From Lepas anatifera (taxonomy: Eukaryota; Arthropoda; Thecostraca; Lepadidae), in contig JAOTON010002232.1 in the NCBI GenBank assembly GCA_034440635.1, positions 332,001-396,000 of the forward strand: DNA of 64,000 nt, given 5' to 3'. Under the pieces are notes generated by a model that saw only the letters and a list, made by a program, of their open reading frames with translations, had not been told where the DNA came from and did no database searches. Every line of letters begins with the position of its first letter. Within the stretch, counting starts at the first letter, position 1. Both the position numbers and the translations under genes were made by a program. Below, one piece after another: positions 23,070-50,539 of this stretch.

Positions 23070-23490
23070 GAAAGGTCGGGGTTGTCACCGCAGCGACAGG
23101 GTCCGTAACGGCAGTACAGAGTCTGTAGCAGCAGTACGAGTCCGTAGCAGTAGTACAGAGCCTATAATAGCGGTACAGAGTCCGTATCAGCAGTACAGAG
23201 CCCGTCACAACAGCGACACAGAGCCCCTCACAACCGCACAGAGCCCGTCACAGTGGCATTAGGGCCCGACACAGCAGCGAAAGAGCCCGACATAGCGGTG
23301 ACAAAGCCCGTCACAGAAGCGACAGCCTGTCACCGCGGCGACAGGGTTCATCACAGCAGCGACAGCGTTCTTCACAGCAGCGAAATGGCTCGACAGCCCG
23401 AAACAACGGCGACAGAGCCCAATACAGCAGTGACAGGGCCCGTTAAAGCCCGACACAGCAACGGCAGAGCTCGTCACAGTTGCGACAGAT
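23070..23490 (+). repeat. Degenerate 21-24-bp tandem repeat
   Basis: Around 20 diverged units of the type cgacagagcccgtcacagcag. Open frames across it are by-products of the repeat. Confidence 0.8.
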
Positions 23491-23589
23491 CCACAGCACA
23501 TTCTCAATGCCCGCTCGAGGCAGCGGCCAAGACACAACGCTTCCTCACTGAACGCTTCCACACACAGCCAAGGGAAAGCCACTCACACG

Positions 23590-23785
23590 ACACGGCGCCG
23601 GGACAGGGAGACTCGTCACCTAACCCGGCACCAGGGCAGAACTGGTCGCGTTGCCCGGCATCGGGGCAGAACTGATCACATTACCCGGCACCGGGGCAGA
23701 ACTGATCACCGTTCCCGGCACTGGGGCAAGAGAACAGATCATCACATAGCGCTACGCCGGGGGCAGAACTGATCATCGCCCAGCG
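23590..23785 (+). repeat. 30-bp tandem repeat
   Basis: About five units of cccggcaccggggcagaact + gatcacgtt, directly after the 21-24-bp array. Confidence 0.8.
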
Positions 23786-24942
23786 GTGGCCGACAGCAAC
23801 AAAACGGATCACTATACAGGGCGGTCGGCGCGGCTGTCCCTACAGCAGATGTCGCAGCGGCCCCGGCCCCGGAGCCGGACCCATCACAGCAGCCGGCGGC
23901 GTGCTTCGCGTCGGAAGCACAGCGGCGGTCCGTCTAGCGCCGTCCCTGCCGCGCCGCGGCCGGCGTTACTGACACCGTCCGGAAACTGGCCAGCTGGCGT
24001 GGAAAGCCACACCTAGATATCAATAGCTTGGACATTCTAAATCTTGGATTTCGACATGCTTATAGAATAAATAAAAATCAAGAACATCAAAGTATCCTTG
24101 TTTCAGACGTTGAGCAATAACAACAGAGCCAAAACCGCAAGCGAAGCCAACAAAGCACGGGAAGAAGCCTGCAGATATAGCTTCAAGGAAATGTGCGAAC
24201 ATGTAGCCTTCAGGTACAACGTTGTATTCTTTGAAAAGCCTTATCGTTAAGTGCTTCGAAGAAAAAAATAAAGGAATACAACGCGTCATATATTGTGAAA
24301 TTCAGAAAGCACGAATACTGAAGGATTTTAGCACAATAAGTTACAAAAACTGCTCAAAAGAACGAGTTTCTGTAAAAAGAAAGTTCCGAAGACTCCCTTC
24401 TTCAGAATGCTACCGGAAAATCTTGCAGATACGAACTTGGTTCCTGACACTGACAGATGGGACGCCTGAAAGGCAGTTACAGTAAAGCACTTCACATATG
24501 ACGTCAGACACTGAAGGGGGAGGGGTCTTGCTTTTTCTGACAATGCTGATGCGGAGGGAATCATGGGCCGACGTGGAATTTTATAAATTATATAGGACTG
24601 CGCAAACCTAAGGCAAAATAACAGCGGACAATTTTAGGTCGTGTAAACAAATATAATAGAATTATGGTATGGTAAAAGTTTAAGCTTAATATGCTAAGAA
24701 CATTCTAGACGTTATGCTAGCCTCGTACTTTCATAGAATGTTAAACCGCAAATGGCTGCAGCCGGTGGCTGTTTTTCTCAAGCAAGGTGGTGTGGCTTTT
24801 TCAAAATGTGTTATTAGAAAAATTGTATAAGAAAGGAAAACTGAAGGAACTTGAAGACTAATAATCAGCAAAATGTATGTCCCATTTCCAGGAGGATTTG
24901 AGTTGCTTTTACCCCGGGTAGTAGAGGACTTTACCATTCTAG

Positions 24943-25855
24943 CAGCCCTCGTCCGGGGGAAGGGCGGTGTTGGAACACCTCTTCGGGTTCTCCGACGGCT
25001 TTGGACCTGTGACCTCTAAAAGGTCATCTGGAACTGCTAAAGCAGGTTTCCCGACTTGGGCCAATAAATGTGAGGAAATTGTGATAAAAGCTCAGTTTGA
25101 TACATTACATTTGGATTATCACTGCGAGTCGATTGGTATGCGTATTAACTATGTTGGGTCAGATCGTTTACATTTCGCAGGTCATCTGGAACTGCTACGG
25201 CAGGTTTTCGGACTTGGGCCAATAACTTTGAGGAAATTGTGATAAAGCTCGTTTGTACATTACGTTTGATTATCATTGCGAGTCGATTGGTATGCGTATT
25301 AACTATGTTGGGTCAGATCGTTTACATTTCGCAGGTCATCTGGAACTGCTACGGCAGGTTTTCGGACTTGGATCAATAACTTTGCAGGAAATTTTGATCA
25401 AAGTTCAGTTGAATACATTACGTTTGAATTATCACTGCAAGTCGATCGATATGCGTATTGACTATGTTGGGTCAGATTGTTTAAATTTTTCTCTCACACA
25501 CCATTCGATTCGTCGTTACGAGAGGAGTCGAGTATAACGACTCACTACACTCTGACACTAAAGCTAAGAAAATATTATAATTTTTTCTTAATCAATTTTA
25601 ATTAAAAAATTATTAAGTCAAAATGATTTGCGGTTGAATAATTATTAACCTGTCAAATTCTTTGATCTGTCATGGCCCCAATATTGACCTAAGCCAAAAA
25701 GTTCGTTTTAAAAAGTTAGCCAAACATTAGTTTTTTAATATTTTATTATGCTGATCTCCACTGTTCGTGTTTTTTCCGCTATCCCGCATAGGTGCCGAGA
25801 CCAAGCGGGAGGATTGGTCCGACCCCCGGGGCGAGGGTGTGGCGGGTGTTGATTG
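24943..25855 (+). repeat. Dispersed 0.9-kb element, copy 2
   Basis: Starts with the palindrome GGTGTTggAACACC followed by tcttcgggttct, and ends with ttccgctatcccgcataggt and a g-rich run containing gggtgttgatt. The 62.5-kb copy shares both ends and the internal gaccta(a/g)gccaaaaag block. Inside, about 190 bp (aggtcatctggaactgct ... gttgggtcagatcgtttac) are tandemly repeated two to three times between 25020 and 25490. It is non-coding. Confidence 0.75.
25742..25747 (-). terminator. Candidate polyadenylation signal for PRMT1
   Basis: On the minus strand this reads AATAAA and is the first canonical hexamer I find after the PRMT1 stop, some 770 bases downstream. It lies inside the dispersed element, so PRMT1 may borrow its signal from a repeat. 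Weak evidence. Confidence 0.25.
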
Positions 25856-26096
25856 TATACTACGCTTTGTAGACTGGATTTTCAACTTTACCAGTTCGGT
25901 TCCGTTTCGTGCCAAAGCGCGTGGTGTGTCGCTGTGAAAGTATGTCGCACCTGATTAACGGCGGTGTTTTAGCGGGTGCCGACGCAGGTTTTAGCGTGGG
26001 CGTTTCCCGTGCTGCCTGGAACTGGCAGTGGCGATAAAATACAGTTGGAAAAAGGCCTGAAATTCTGAGTGCTTTTTACCTTTTAGAGATAATAAT

Positions 26097-26210
26097 ATTT
26101 TGGGGCTTATCGGCCACTGGGGTTATGGCGTGACTTTTCCTGTTGGAGGGTTTTGGGCGCTTGCCTGTTGGAGCCGCGGGCCTTGCCCGGTGGGGGGGGC
26201 TGCCTCACCT
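26097..26210 (-). mobile_element. SINE-2 fragment
   Basis: The string tttggggcttatcggccact and the following gttatggcgtgacttttcctgttgg match the SINE-2 copy at 41430-41620, diverged. Confidence 0.55.
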
Positions 26211-26220
26211 TTTAGAGAGT

Positions 26221-26515
26221 CACACCTAATTTAGCGCCAGTTAGTAGCGGGCCACACCTGAGTTAGCGCCAGTTAGTAGCGGGTCACACCTGAGTTAGCG
26301 CCAGTTGGTAGCGAGTCACACCTGAGTTAGCGCCAGTTAATAGCGAGTCACACCTGAGTTAGCGCCAGTTAGTAGCGGGACACACCTGAGTTAGCGCCAG
26401 TTAGTAGCGGGCCACACCTGAGTTAGCGCCAGTTAGTAGCGAGTCACACCTGAGTTAGCGTCGTTAGTAGCGGGACACACCTGAGTTAGCGCGTTAGTAG
26501 CGGGACACACCTGAG

Positions 26516-26520
<5 letters not shown>
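26221..26520 (-). repeat. 32-bp minisatellite containing the PRMT1 stop codon
   Basis: About nine to ten copies of gccagttagtagcggg(c/t/a)cacacctgagttagc. On the minus strand every unit contains gcgcTAACTCAGG, and the PRMT1 stop TAA (26518-26516) is the first such site. The 3'UTR therefore starts as a tandem repeat of its own stop-codon region. Confidence 0.92.
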
Positions 26521-42410
<15,890 letters not shown>

Positions 42411-42879
42411 TCAACAAGTCCCCATCAGGTACCATCAGCCGCTAAGGCCAGAACATAGCTGGGTTAAAAGTGCAACACAGGCCATAAAGAGCTGAGAAAA
42501 CACATACATGCTAACAAAGCGGGCGCGGAACGCAATCTCTCCCTGCCCGAGGATAATTGTACACAGCATCATAGCAGACGACGGTAAGGCGCTTTCAGCA
42601 CCGTTTCGACTTTTTTCCATATCATTGCTGGTTCCCACACCAAACTATGTCTTGATCTTCCAACAAGTAAATATGCTACTTCATACTCTCCATGGATTTT
42701 GCCCCACTGTCGCACTAAGCAGTTTGCTAGTTCTGACTTCACTAACGGCCCTTGAAGCATAAGGCATCTGGTCAGATTGTGGTGCATTGCGACCTGACGA
42801 ACCCAATGAAATGAACTGCACAATCACCTAAATTAAGCAGTTCCTTAGATGGGGGAGGGGGCTACGGTTTTGCAAATCA

Positions 42880-42960
42880 CCAGTGTCGTGTTCTAGGTAT
42901 TCCCTCCATAATCCAATACAGGCGGGTAAGCAGCCTGTCTAAATAACATGTACTAGCGCC
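42880..42960 (+). repeat. About 80-bp dispersed direct repeat, copy 1
   Basis: The block tattccctccataatccaat then acaggcgggtaagcagcctgtctaaata recurs at 49035-49110. It contains a small hairpin, ACAGGC/GCCTGT. Confidence 0.7.
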
Positions 42961-44058
42961 CTGGCTCGCTTCGCTGAGCCCACTACCCCTGTTGCAAAAA
43001 GCTGGAGTGAGAAAACAAAAGTGAAACCCCACCCATCTGTCTCAAAGCCTTAACTCAAGCCCTATCCCGAATTGATGGTTTTCTCTACCTCATATTTATT
43101 CTTGCCCTGGCAGCACAGAACCCCAGCGGTTTGTGCGTCGTTATCCCCAGCCCCTTAAAATTTGGCCTGCCCTTCGCTACAAATATTCCTCAATGACATT
43201 CCGCTGTGCGAACCTGTCACAACTGTAAGGGTTACATTTGCGCTGGTAGGGATATAACACATTTTTATTGGTGGGGCAGCCAGTTTCTACTCCCTGAGAA
43301 TCCTTCCATACCTCGTTCCAATTTCACGGTAGCAACAGACCAAATAAATTCGGCAACTTCCTGGAATAATTAGTAATGACCTGAACGATGTCCTGAGACT
43401 ATTTCACACTCTAACCAAGAAGAGCTTGGCCAGGAAGCATTCAAATTATCAAACGTTGGAAATGGTACAACAAGTGGAGACCGGAAAAGCATTACGAGAC
43501 GGCCGCCTCTGTTCCGTCAGCATCCACGCCGCGCGGCGCGGCACAAAACCCGGCCCCCAAGATAAATCTGCTGTCGCCGCAGGCAGGTCCGAGCAGCCTG
43601 GCACCACCCAAGATTCACCCTGGCGTCAGAGCCGCGTGGAAGCCGCAAAGCCTCACCCATCCCTGCGGCGGTGAGAAGAGGGGGAGGGGTAAGAAGAAAT
43701 GTGAGAACAATTGGTTACCAGGGCCTCTTTCCGGTGAAGAAGCTAGCGTGCACCCAGTCCGGACAACGGAGGGGACACATAAAAATGACCAGGCATGCTG
43801 CGCCAGCAATTTTCAAGGCTACGGACAGGGCCAACCTCACCCCCAGGGCAGTTCAGCATGGCAAGTTCACGACCAATCCTGGCCCGAGGCAAATACCTCT
43901 AGCGCCACGTCGGCGACGAATGCGCCACATAGGCGTGTCCAACCCCCCTTCGACCCACCACCCTGCCCTGAAGCGGAAGGGAGGAAGCGCAAAGCTTCGA
44001 GAAGGGGATTGGCTACAGCGACCTGGGCCTCCGGCAAAATCAGAAGTCTTGCCCGGAG
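42961..44058. other. Upstream of PRMT1, no gene recognised
   Basis: Open + frames from 43426 and 43748 are fairly long but show no domain I recognise. They lead into the promoter-like block at 44059. Confidence 0.35.
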
Positions 44059-44220
44059 AGGTGACGTCACCTGGGTTTTGCCGAGAGATGACGTCACACA
44101 TGAGAAGGCGTCAGACCAAGCCTCAGGCGGTCGCCGCAGAAAAATATATAAGGGAAGATCACTGTTTGGAAGTTCTCTCTCAGCTCTCTCAGCTCTCTCT
44201 CAGCTCTCAGCTCTCGCACT
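44059..44220 (+). promoter_or_regulatory. Promoter-like block: two CRE sites, TATA box, pyrimidine initiator
   Basis: The 14-bp palindrome AGGTGACGTCACCT (44059-44072) and a second TGACGTCA (44089-44096) precede a TATATAAG box (44145-44152). About 25-30 bp further a CT-rich stretch (ttctctctcagctctctcag) could be the initiator. Spacing is that of a Pol II promoter reading right. It could be an orphan gene promoter or the U3/R region of a solo LTR; I found no LTR ends, primer-binding site or downstream gene. Confidence 0.5.
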
Positions 44221-44520
44221 CTCTGTGACGCGGGCTCAGGCGTTCTCCCTTTGCCGCAACTCTTTACCAGTGGTGCATCTCTACTATCAGCCTTCCTGCC
44301 GACTGCAATGTTTCGCCATCATCAGCCAAGCACGGGCCTCAGCTACAGCATCCATTCTCTCACTCAGGTCGGTCCCGGTTATCTGGAAAGGGTTTCGGCT
44401 CCAATCTCCCCCGGCTGCTTTCACCAAACAAAAATGCGTTACTTCCAAAATAGGCCTAGAATGAAACTCGTAGTGGACGGCGGGACACCGTCAATTTATT
44501 AGACGCGTGTGGCACTGGGG

Positions 44521-46040
44521 ATGTTAGTTTGTAGGTATATTCAGGACATGTAAATTCTTTGGGTGATGTATCAATATTCTTTGTTGACAATTCTTGAAAT
44601 TCACGGATAGTATACAAATTAAATGATAGCCTTCATCTTTCATTGAAAAGTGGGGGGGACGTATCAATAAAACCGAAAGCGTAAGCTATTGGCTTTGACA
44701 TCGTGAGCAGGCAATCATGAGGGTAAATGCTAGGCGTGCTGTTTTCCCGCAGGAAAATCCGGAGGCCGCATTTTAAGCGTGTATGTATCGCCACAGCTTT
44801 GTAGATGAAAATAAATTCAAAATGTGACCGGGTGATTTGGCGGGCATAGAGGCGAGAGAAACGCGGTAAAAATATTCGAATATTCGGCGGAACGTTTTCA
44901 TGTTTTCTTCTTCTTATGTTATTGACACCACTACGGCGTCACTCACCGCTGCGTCCCGGACCGTCATAAAAATTCCGAGACGATGGCCGGCCGGAGAACT
45001 GCAAGTTCATCACGGTAAACATTATTTGAATTCGTTGTGCAGAAAAGGTACTGAAGTAAGTTTGAAAATATCCAACTGGTTAGGCGTGATTGCCAATGCA
45101 CTTCTCTCCGGCGGCGATGGAAGATTTGTGAGTCCACGACAGTATGTAGGCAAGGGTAAATAGATGTTTTATTGCCGACCCTGGCCCTAAATCCAGGTTA
45201 CTGTGCCAATAGCGCAGCTCCCAAGAATAGTGGAAGGACCGGTCGTAGCATTGTTTTCTTTTAACCACGGGTACAATTTGAATTTTCCCCGTGAAAATAA
45301 AAGAGGGGAGGGGTACATTTATACTTGCATTGACGCCCGATTCACAGCGATTTCCGCCGGCTGCCCGTTCGTAGATTGGGTACTGCTAGCGGACTGTGTC
45401 TTAGGCAATGCCCTTTTTCCATCCCCCACTGGTACAGGAAAATAGATTCACCATTGAGATCTTATCATTGATACAATGATCTGATCGTTGATATGGTGCC
45501 TCGGCCGATCCAGTGGGTAAATCTGAACCAATCCTAGTGATCCGTGGCAACCGGTGGTACATCTGTATCGGGTTCGACCCCCCCAACGCGGAAGGTAAAT
45601 ACAAAGAGGAAGGGTGAAAATTACCCCGTAATGGAAAGTAGCAGTAAACTATATAGTCAAACAATAGTTGGGCGGGCCCGGCAGTGTCTGAGACGTTCCT
45701 GTCTAGGCCAATAGGCAGTGTCAGAGTTTTGGTTGCAAAAGGTTGAATTGATCACGATCGTGTGATTTAGTTGACGTGCAGAGAAGAGAAAATAAGCAAA
45801 AATTGTCCATTAGCAGTCTCGGCCAGAGAAATCTTTGACTACAGACAGGCGAAAAAACATCGTAGTGGAGGGATCCCGTCAAATGTAGCTGAGCTCCCTC
45901 CAGGGATTTGCGGGCAGTTTCTAGTCGTGAGGTGGCTTCGTAATAAAGGTAGTTGTCGTTGATGAAACTAATTCCACAGCCAGAGGAGGGATGCATCTAA
46001 AGTAGGTCAAGGGGACCAGAACACAAGTTACCGTTCTCTC
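44521..46040. other. No gene recognised
   Basis: Mixed sequence. The string atcgggttcgaccccc near 45570 resembles a tRNA B-box, but no cloverleaf was found around it. Confidence 0.35.
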
Positions 46041-46044
46041 AACG

Positions 46045-47412
46045 AAGTGATGATTCCGATTGATACCTGTCAACTCCAAGGCGCTGGACAGTAGCCTAAC
46101 CGGCTGAAAGAAGGCGTTTCCTTCTCCTGGGTGGAAAAGGGTGAGACTGACCGTGGTCTCAATAGCCCAAGAAGCCCTTCAAAACCACTGTCCACGAAAT
46201 TACGATTATGATTGACACCTGTCAACTCCAAGGCGCTGGACAGTAGCCTAACCGGCTGAAAGAAGGCGTTTCCTTCTCCTGGGTGGAAAAGGGTGAGACT
46301 GACCGTGGTCTCAATAGCCCAAGAAACCTTTCAAAACCACTGTCTACAAAATCGCGATTATGATTGACACCTGTCAACTCCAAGGCGCTGGACAGTAGCC
46401 TAACCGGCTGAAAGAAGGCGTTTCCTTCTCCTGGGTGGAAAGGGTGAGACTGACCGTGGTCTCAATAGCCAATGAAGCCCTTCAAAACCACTGTCTACGA
46501 AATTATGATTATGATTGACACCTGTCAATTCCAAGGCGCTGGACAGTAGCCTAACCGGCTGAAAGAAGGCGTTTCCTTCTCCTGGGTGGAAAGGGTGAGA
46601 CTGACCGTGGTCTCAATAGCCCAAGAAGCCCTTCAAAACCACTGTCTACGAAATTACGATTATGATTGACACCTGTCAATTCCAAGGCGCTGGACAGTAG
46701 CCTAACCGGCTGAAAGAAGGCGTTTCCTTCTCCTGGGTGGAAAGGGTGAGAATGACCGTGGTCTCAATAGCCCAAGAAGCCCTTCAAAACCACTGTCTAC
46801 GAAATTACGATTATGATTGACACCTGTCAATTCCAAGGCGCTGGACAGTAGCCTAACCGGCTGAAAGAAGGCGTTTCCTTCTCCTGGGTGGAAAAGGGTG
46901 AGACTGACCGTGGTCTCAATAGCCCAAGAAACCCTTCAAAACCACTGTCTACGAAATTGCAATTATGATTGACACCTGTCAACTCCAAGGCGCTGGACAG
47001 TAGCCTAACCGGCTGAAAGAAGGCGTTTCCTTCTCCTGGGTGGAAAAGGGTGAGACTGACCGTGGTCGCAATAGCCCAAGAAGCCCTTCAAAACCACTGT
47101 CCACGAAATTACGATTATGATTGACACCTGTCAACTCCAAGGCGCTGGACAGTAGCCTAACCGGCTGAAAGAAGGCGTTTCCTTCTCCTGGGTGGAAAAG
47201 AGTGAGACTGACCGTGGTCTCAATAGCCCAAGAAGCCCTTCAAACCCACTGTCTACGAAATAATGATTATGATTGACACCTGTCAACTCCAAGGCGCTGG
47301 ACGGTAGTCTAACCGACTGAAAGAAGGCGTTTCCTTCTCCTGGGTGGAAAAGGGTGAGACTGACCGTGGTCTCGTTAGCCCAATAAGCCCTTCAGAGCCA
47401 TTTTCCGTGAAA
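46045..47412 (+). repeat. 152-bp satellite, nine copies
   Basis: Nine copies at a period of 151-152 bp (the cctgtcaa marker at 46066, 46218, 46370, 46521, 46672, 46823, 46975, 47127 and 47279). Units are highly similar, the first and last less so. Each holds two short inverted repeats: TTGACA-cc-TGTCAA (46212-46225 in copy 2) and TGAGAC-tgaccgtg-GTCTCA (46142-46161 in copy 1). No long open frame. Confidence 0.97.
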
Positions 47413-47439
47413 CATGGATTGTGACGTACTGTACACTCG

Positions 47440-47830
47440 ACGAAGGCAGGTCTCTGGGCAGCGGACGGGCCCAGGGTCCTATGATACCAGGAGGGAACCA
47501 GGTCGAGTGATACAAAAAAAGAGAGCCCGAGGATTTAATATCGTGAGAGGACCAAGGATGTTGGGCCCCGGGGTCAAGAGAACAAAGAGGATAAGGGGAT
47601 TTTAAGGGCCGGAGGATATGAGGGCACGAGGATTAGGAAGAAGGGTTGGCCCAGGAATTAAGAAGGAATTAAGTTGATAGGAAGTGGGGATTTGAGGATT
47701 TTTAAGGGCCAGAGGATACTGGGGTATAAGAATAAACGAAATGGGGGCCCAGAGGATGAGGATACGAGGTTTATGAATTTGGGGGCCCAGAGGATGAGGA
47801 TACAAGGTTTTAAGGTCGAGTGGAATTTAA
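47440..47830 (+). repeat. Purine-rich degenerate repeat
   Basis: Repeated words such as gggcccagaggatgaggata and gaggattt follow the satellite, with spacing of about 20-40 bp and many changes. Confidence 0.55.
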
Positions 47831-48729
47831 GTATGGGAGAGCTGGAGACATTGACTCGGGTAACGCGTGCAAAAATGGAGCAAAGTTGAAAGAACAGAAT
47901 AGGTAAGAAAACCTACATTTTTGCCAGACCAGTCTAGACTGATAACAAGAGCATGGGGAAAGTATCTTCTCTATGTTGTGCCGAACTTTTAGGGAACATT
48001 ATCAGTACCCGAGTTTGGTTGATGTTGTAAGTCCAACCGGTAGGCATCGTCAACCTGCAGGATGAACGGAACATCGACATCCTGATTATACCAAGAACCC
48101 AAGGTACAACGACATTGAACGCTTAGATGGTGTCGAGGGGGAACAAATTAGGGCTTTCACAGTTTCAACGATGGGGAGGAGTGCATGATGCGCAAATGAA
48201 GCAGTTGAGAGCATGGATGGACATATGAATGAAATAGTTTTAAGGCTCGACAGGGCTAGTGAAAGAGCCGGATCTAAGCATTCATGTTGCAAAAGGGATG
48301 ATATAAATGTTCATCCAGATAACATCTGGAATGGGACGATTGAGCGAAACTAAAGGGTGTAAACGACGGTATTTTCACCATTACCTCGTAACTGATACAG
48401 GAGTAATCTTGATTAAGAAGTAACAACGGGGTCGTGAGAGTTAAGACGATCGTGGTACCGCTCCTATGCGGGAAAGCCTGCCAGTCAAAGTAGGTTCAGA
48501 ACACAAATAAGCGCAGCTAATAACCCACCGATTTGAGACAGGTTAACCCGGAGGGCAAGGTCAACCCGAAAGCCTATAAGGTGACTCAAGCAGCCGGGAG
48601 GGGTGGGTCGTTGTAAACCGAATCCAGCCCTTGGACTTGTCCAGCGGGGGTTTGGACTGCTGTAGCTTGTGTGTCTGAGCTTACGAAAGCGGTGCAATAC
48701 CTTCTCGTTGCCTCTCACACTATAAATAT
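47831..48729. other. No gene recognised
   Basis: Nothing beyond short random frames. Confidence 0.35.
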
Positions 48730-48960
48730 TTTTGTGTGTTGCGCCCGCAACATGGGCGACCGGCGGAGGCGTGTGCACACCGCCACCAGCGGGACGCGGC
48801 ACTGCGTATCGCCCGAACGGCGCGCGCCATCGGCGCGAATCGTCGCCGACCGATGCCGGACGGCCAGCCGACCGTCGCGCGCACCCGACCGCCGCCGCCA
48901 CGGTCGCCCAGCGGCGCTCCCCGTCACACAACATAACCGAACCTTATCTAACCTTGTCCC
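48730..48960 (+). other. CpG-rich island
   Basis: High GC and CpG, with a 79-codon + frame starting within it at 48732 and a 106-codon frame spanning it (48671-48991), both arginine-rich and of repetitive composition. This may be a promoter island; I do not recognise a protein. Confidence 0.45.
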
Positions 48961-49034
48961 CATGCAGCTAGCCGGCCTGCGGCGCATCTAAGCTGCAGTT
49001 AGGTGCCTCCCTAACCTGCGGTGCAACGCTACGC

Positions 49035-49110
49035 CAGTGTCTGTGTTCCAGGTAGTCCCTCCATAATCAATACAGGCGGGTAAGCAGCCTGTCTAAATAG
49101 TATGTATTTA
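49035..49110 (+). repeat. About 80-bp dispersed direct repeat, copy 2
   Basis: Second copy of the 42880-42960 block in the same orientation, 6.2 kb away. Confidence 0.7.
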
Positions 49111-49722
49111 GACGCCAAGAAGCTTGTGATTCCTATACTGTAGCCGAACACTAACTCTGCATAAATTTTCCACGTCATACATGATGTCAGCGAGCTCGTG
49201 CACCCATGTTCAGCTCTTTGCTTCATCGTGTATAAATCCCTCTTCTCGTTTCGTTCATTACCTTTTCGATCTTTCTACTCGCGGCTGCGACTACGGTCAT
49301 GATTCCCACGTGAGAGTAGTCCGAAACACCTCAATTTTTCAGCCACCAATGTCCAGATTCCGGCGTTCCAATATCCGCATAAAACAATTTTACTCGTTGA
49401 AAGTATTGAACCAGTATCACAATATACTAATTTGGTGTGCAAATGCAATATCCCACAATTCCTGAAGCTCGCCATGCTCAGCAGTGGCACTTCATCGCCG
49501 ACATATGCAATGAAAGACCTCCTATAAAATAGATATCGTCTAGGTTTGCTCCTTATCTCACCTCCTTCAGCATCTTGATCTTACCATCTATAAACATGGC
49601 CAGTCGGTTCGCCATCAGCATACACCGACCTGCGTACACATACAGACACGACTAACAAGTACTACACCGACCTGCGATGTCCTTAACTTCCATCGTCAGC
49701 TGCAGCTACTGCCAGTCTGACC

Positions 49723-50538
49723 TTAAAAGGAAAGTGGCACCTTGGTCGAATCCTGGAATTTAGTGCAATTAGGCGTACTTTTAGCCGAAAATAATGAAAC
49801 CACTCATGATTTCTCTGAAGAATTTTCAATACGCTCAATATTTTGTTTTTAAAAATACTCCTCTAGGAAGATGAATAAATATCTACCTGTGGATGATGTC
49901 ACGATCTGGCAACCACTAACATACTTTTTTATAAATTTTGTCCAAGTTGTTCTCAATTCGACTGTTGGAGTCGGAGTCTCACTTAAGTCATCAAGGGACT
50001 TGTCACGGAGACCCCGACCCCACCACCCGAACGAGCAACTCCCACAATGAAGGGTTGATTTAGAAGCCAAAGTTTAACGTCCCACAAAGCACAGGGACGG
50101 CCGCCCCGCTCAGGTCACCATCTCACCAGTCAGTTGCCAGCCGACCTGTTCGTCGGGTAAACTATTGAGCGCCGGAGCGTCTCAGGGCAACCGATCCCAA
50201 GCCTGGACATGAACTGCCACTGCATGCTTCTGAGCAGCGGGCCGGAACCCAACGCTCTACCAACTGAGCTACCGGGGCTAGCCCTTGAAACGCTTCAAGG
50301 GCTTTGATTGGCTGATGCTCATCATGACGTCAGCATGTCGTCACACCAGCAGCTCACAACAATGGCCGCCCAGCGAGGGGTTGATGAGGGGGTTGGTGTC
50401 AGGTAGGTTTTAGCTTTTTTCTACGGAAATATAGAGTTCCAAGACAAATGATATATGGAGCACCGGGTTTTCCGACATGCCTTACAACTTGGTTATCTCA
50501 GTTAAAATCACGTTGTGAAGGTGCCACATCCCCTTTAA
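49723..50538 (+). mobile_element. TTAA-flanked MITE, copy C, interrupted by a SINE
   Basis: Left end TTAAAAGGAAAGTGGCACCT at 49723 and right end ggtgccacatcccctTTAA (TTAA 50535-50538) match the MITEs at 31.2 and 41.7 kb. The middle is split by the SINE at 49943-50290. It carries TGACGTCA at 50325-50332. Confidence 0.8.
49943..50290 (-). mobile_element. tRNA-derived SINE (SINE-1), full length
   Basis: On the minus strand it starts GCCCCGGTAGCTCAGTTGGT + AGAGCG, a clear tRNA-like A-box, with a weaker B-box (cagttcatgtcc), then a tRNA-unrelated body and the 3' end aacttggacaaaatttataa + aaaa. The 3' half matches 55312-55532 closely. The insertion interrupts MITE copy C, so it is younger than the MITE. 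Confidence 0.82.
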
Positions 50539-50539
50539 C

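Noticed and set aside
23014..23675. Open frames of 82-140 codons rich in T, A, E, R
   Set aside because: Products of the 21-24-bp tandem array.
43748..44464. 238-codon + frame as a real gene
   Set aside because: It runs straight through the CRE/TATA promoter-like block and CT repeats, and has no recognisable domain.
45555..45600. tRNA gene suggested by ggttcgaccccc
   Set aside because: No acceptor stem, A-box or cloverleaf could be placed around it.
46045..47412. Possible hammerhead or other self-cleaving satellite
   Set aside because: No CTGANGA core together with a GAAA box at the needed positions was found in the unit.
50220..50290. tRNA gene on the minus strand
   Set aside because: Only the 5' half is tRNA-like; it continues into a SINE body shared with other loci and ends in an A-rich tail.
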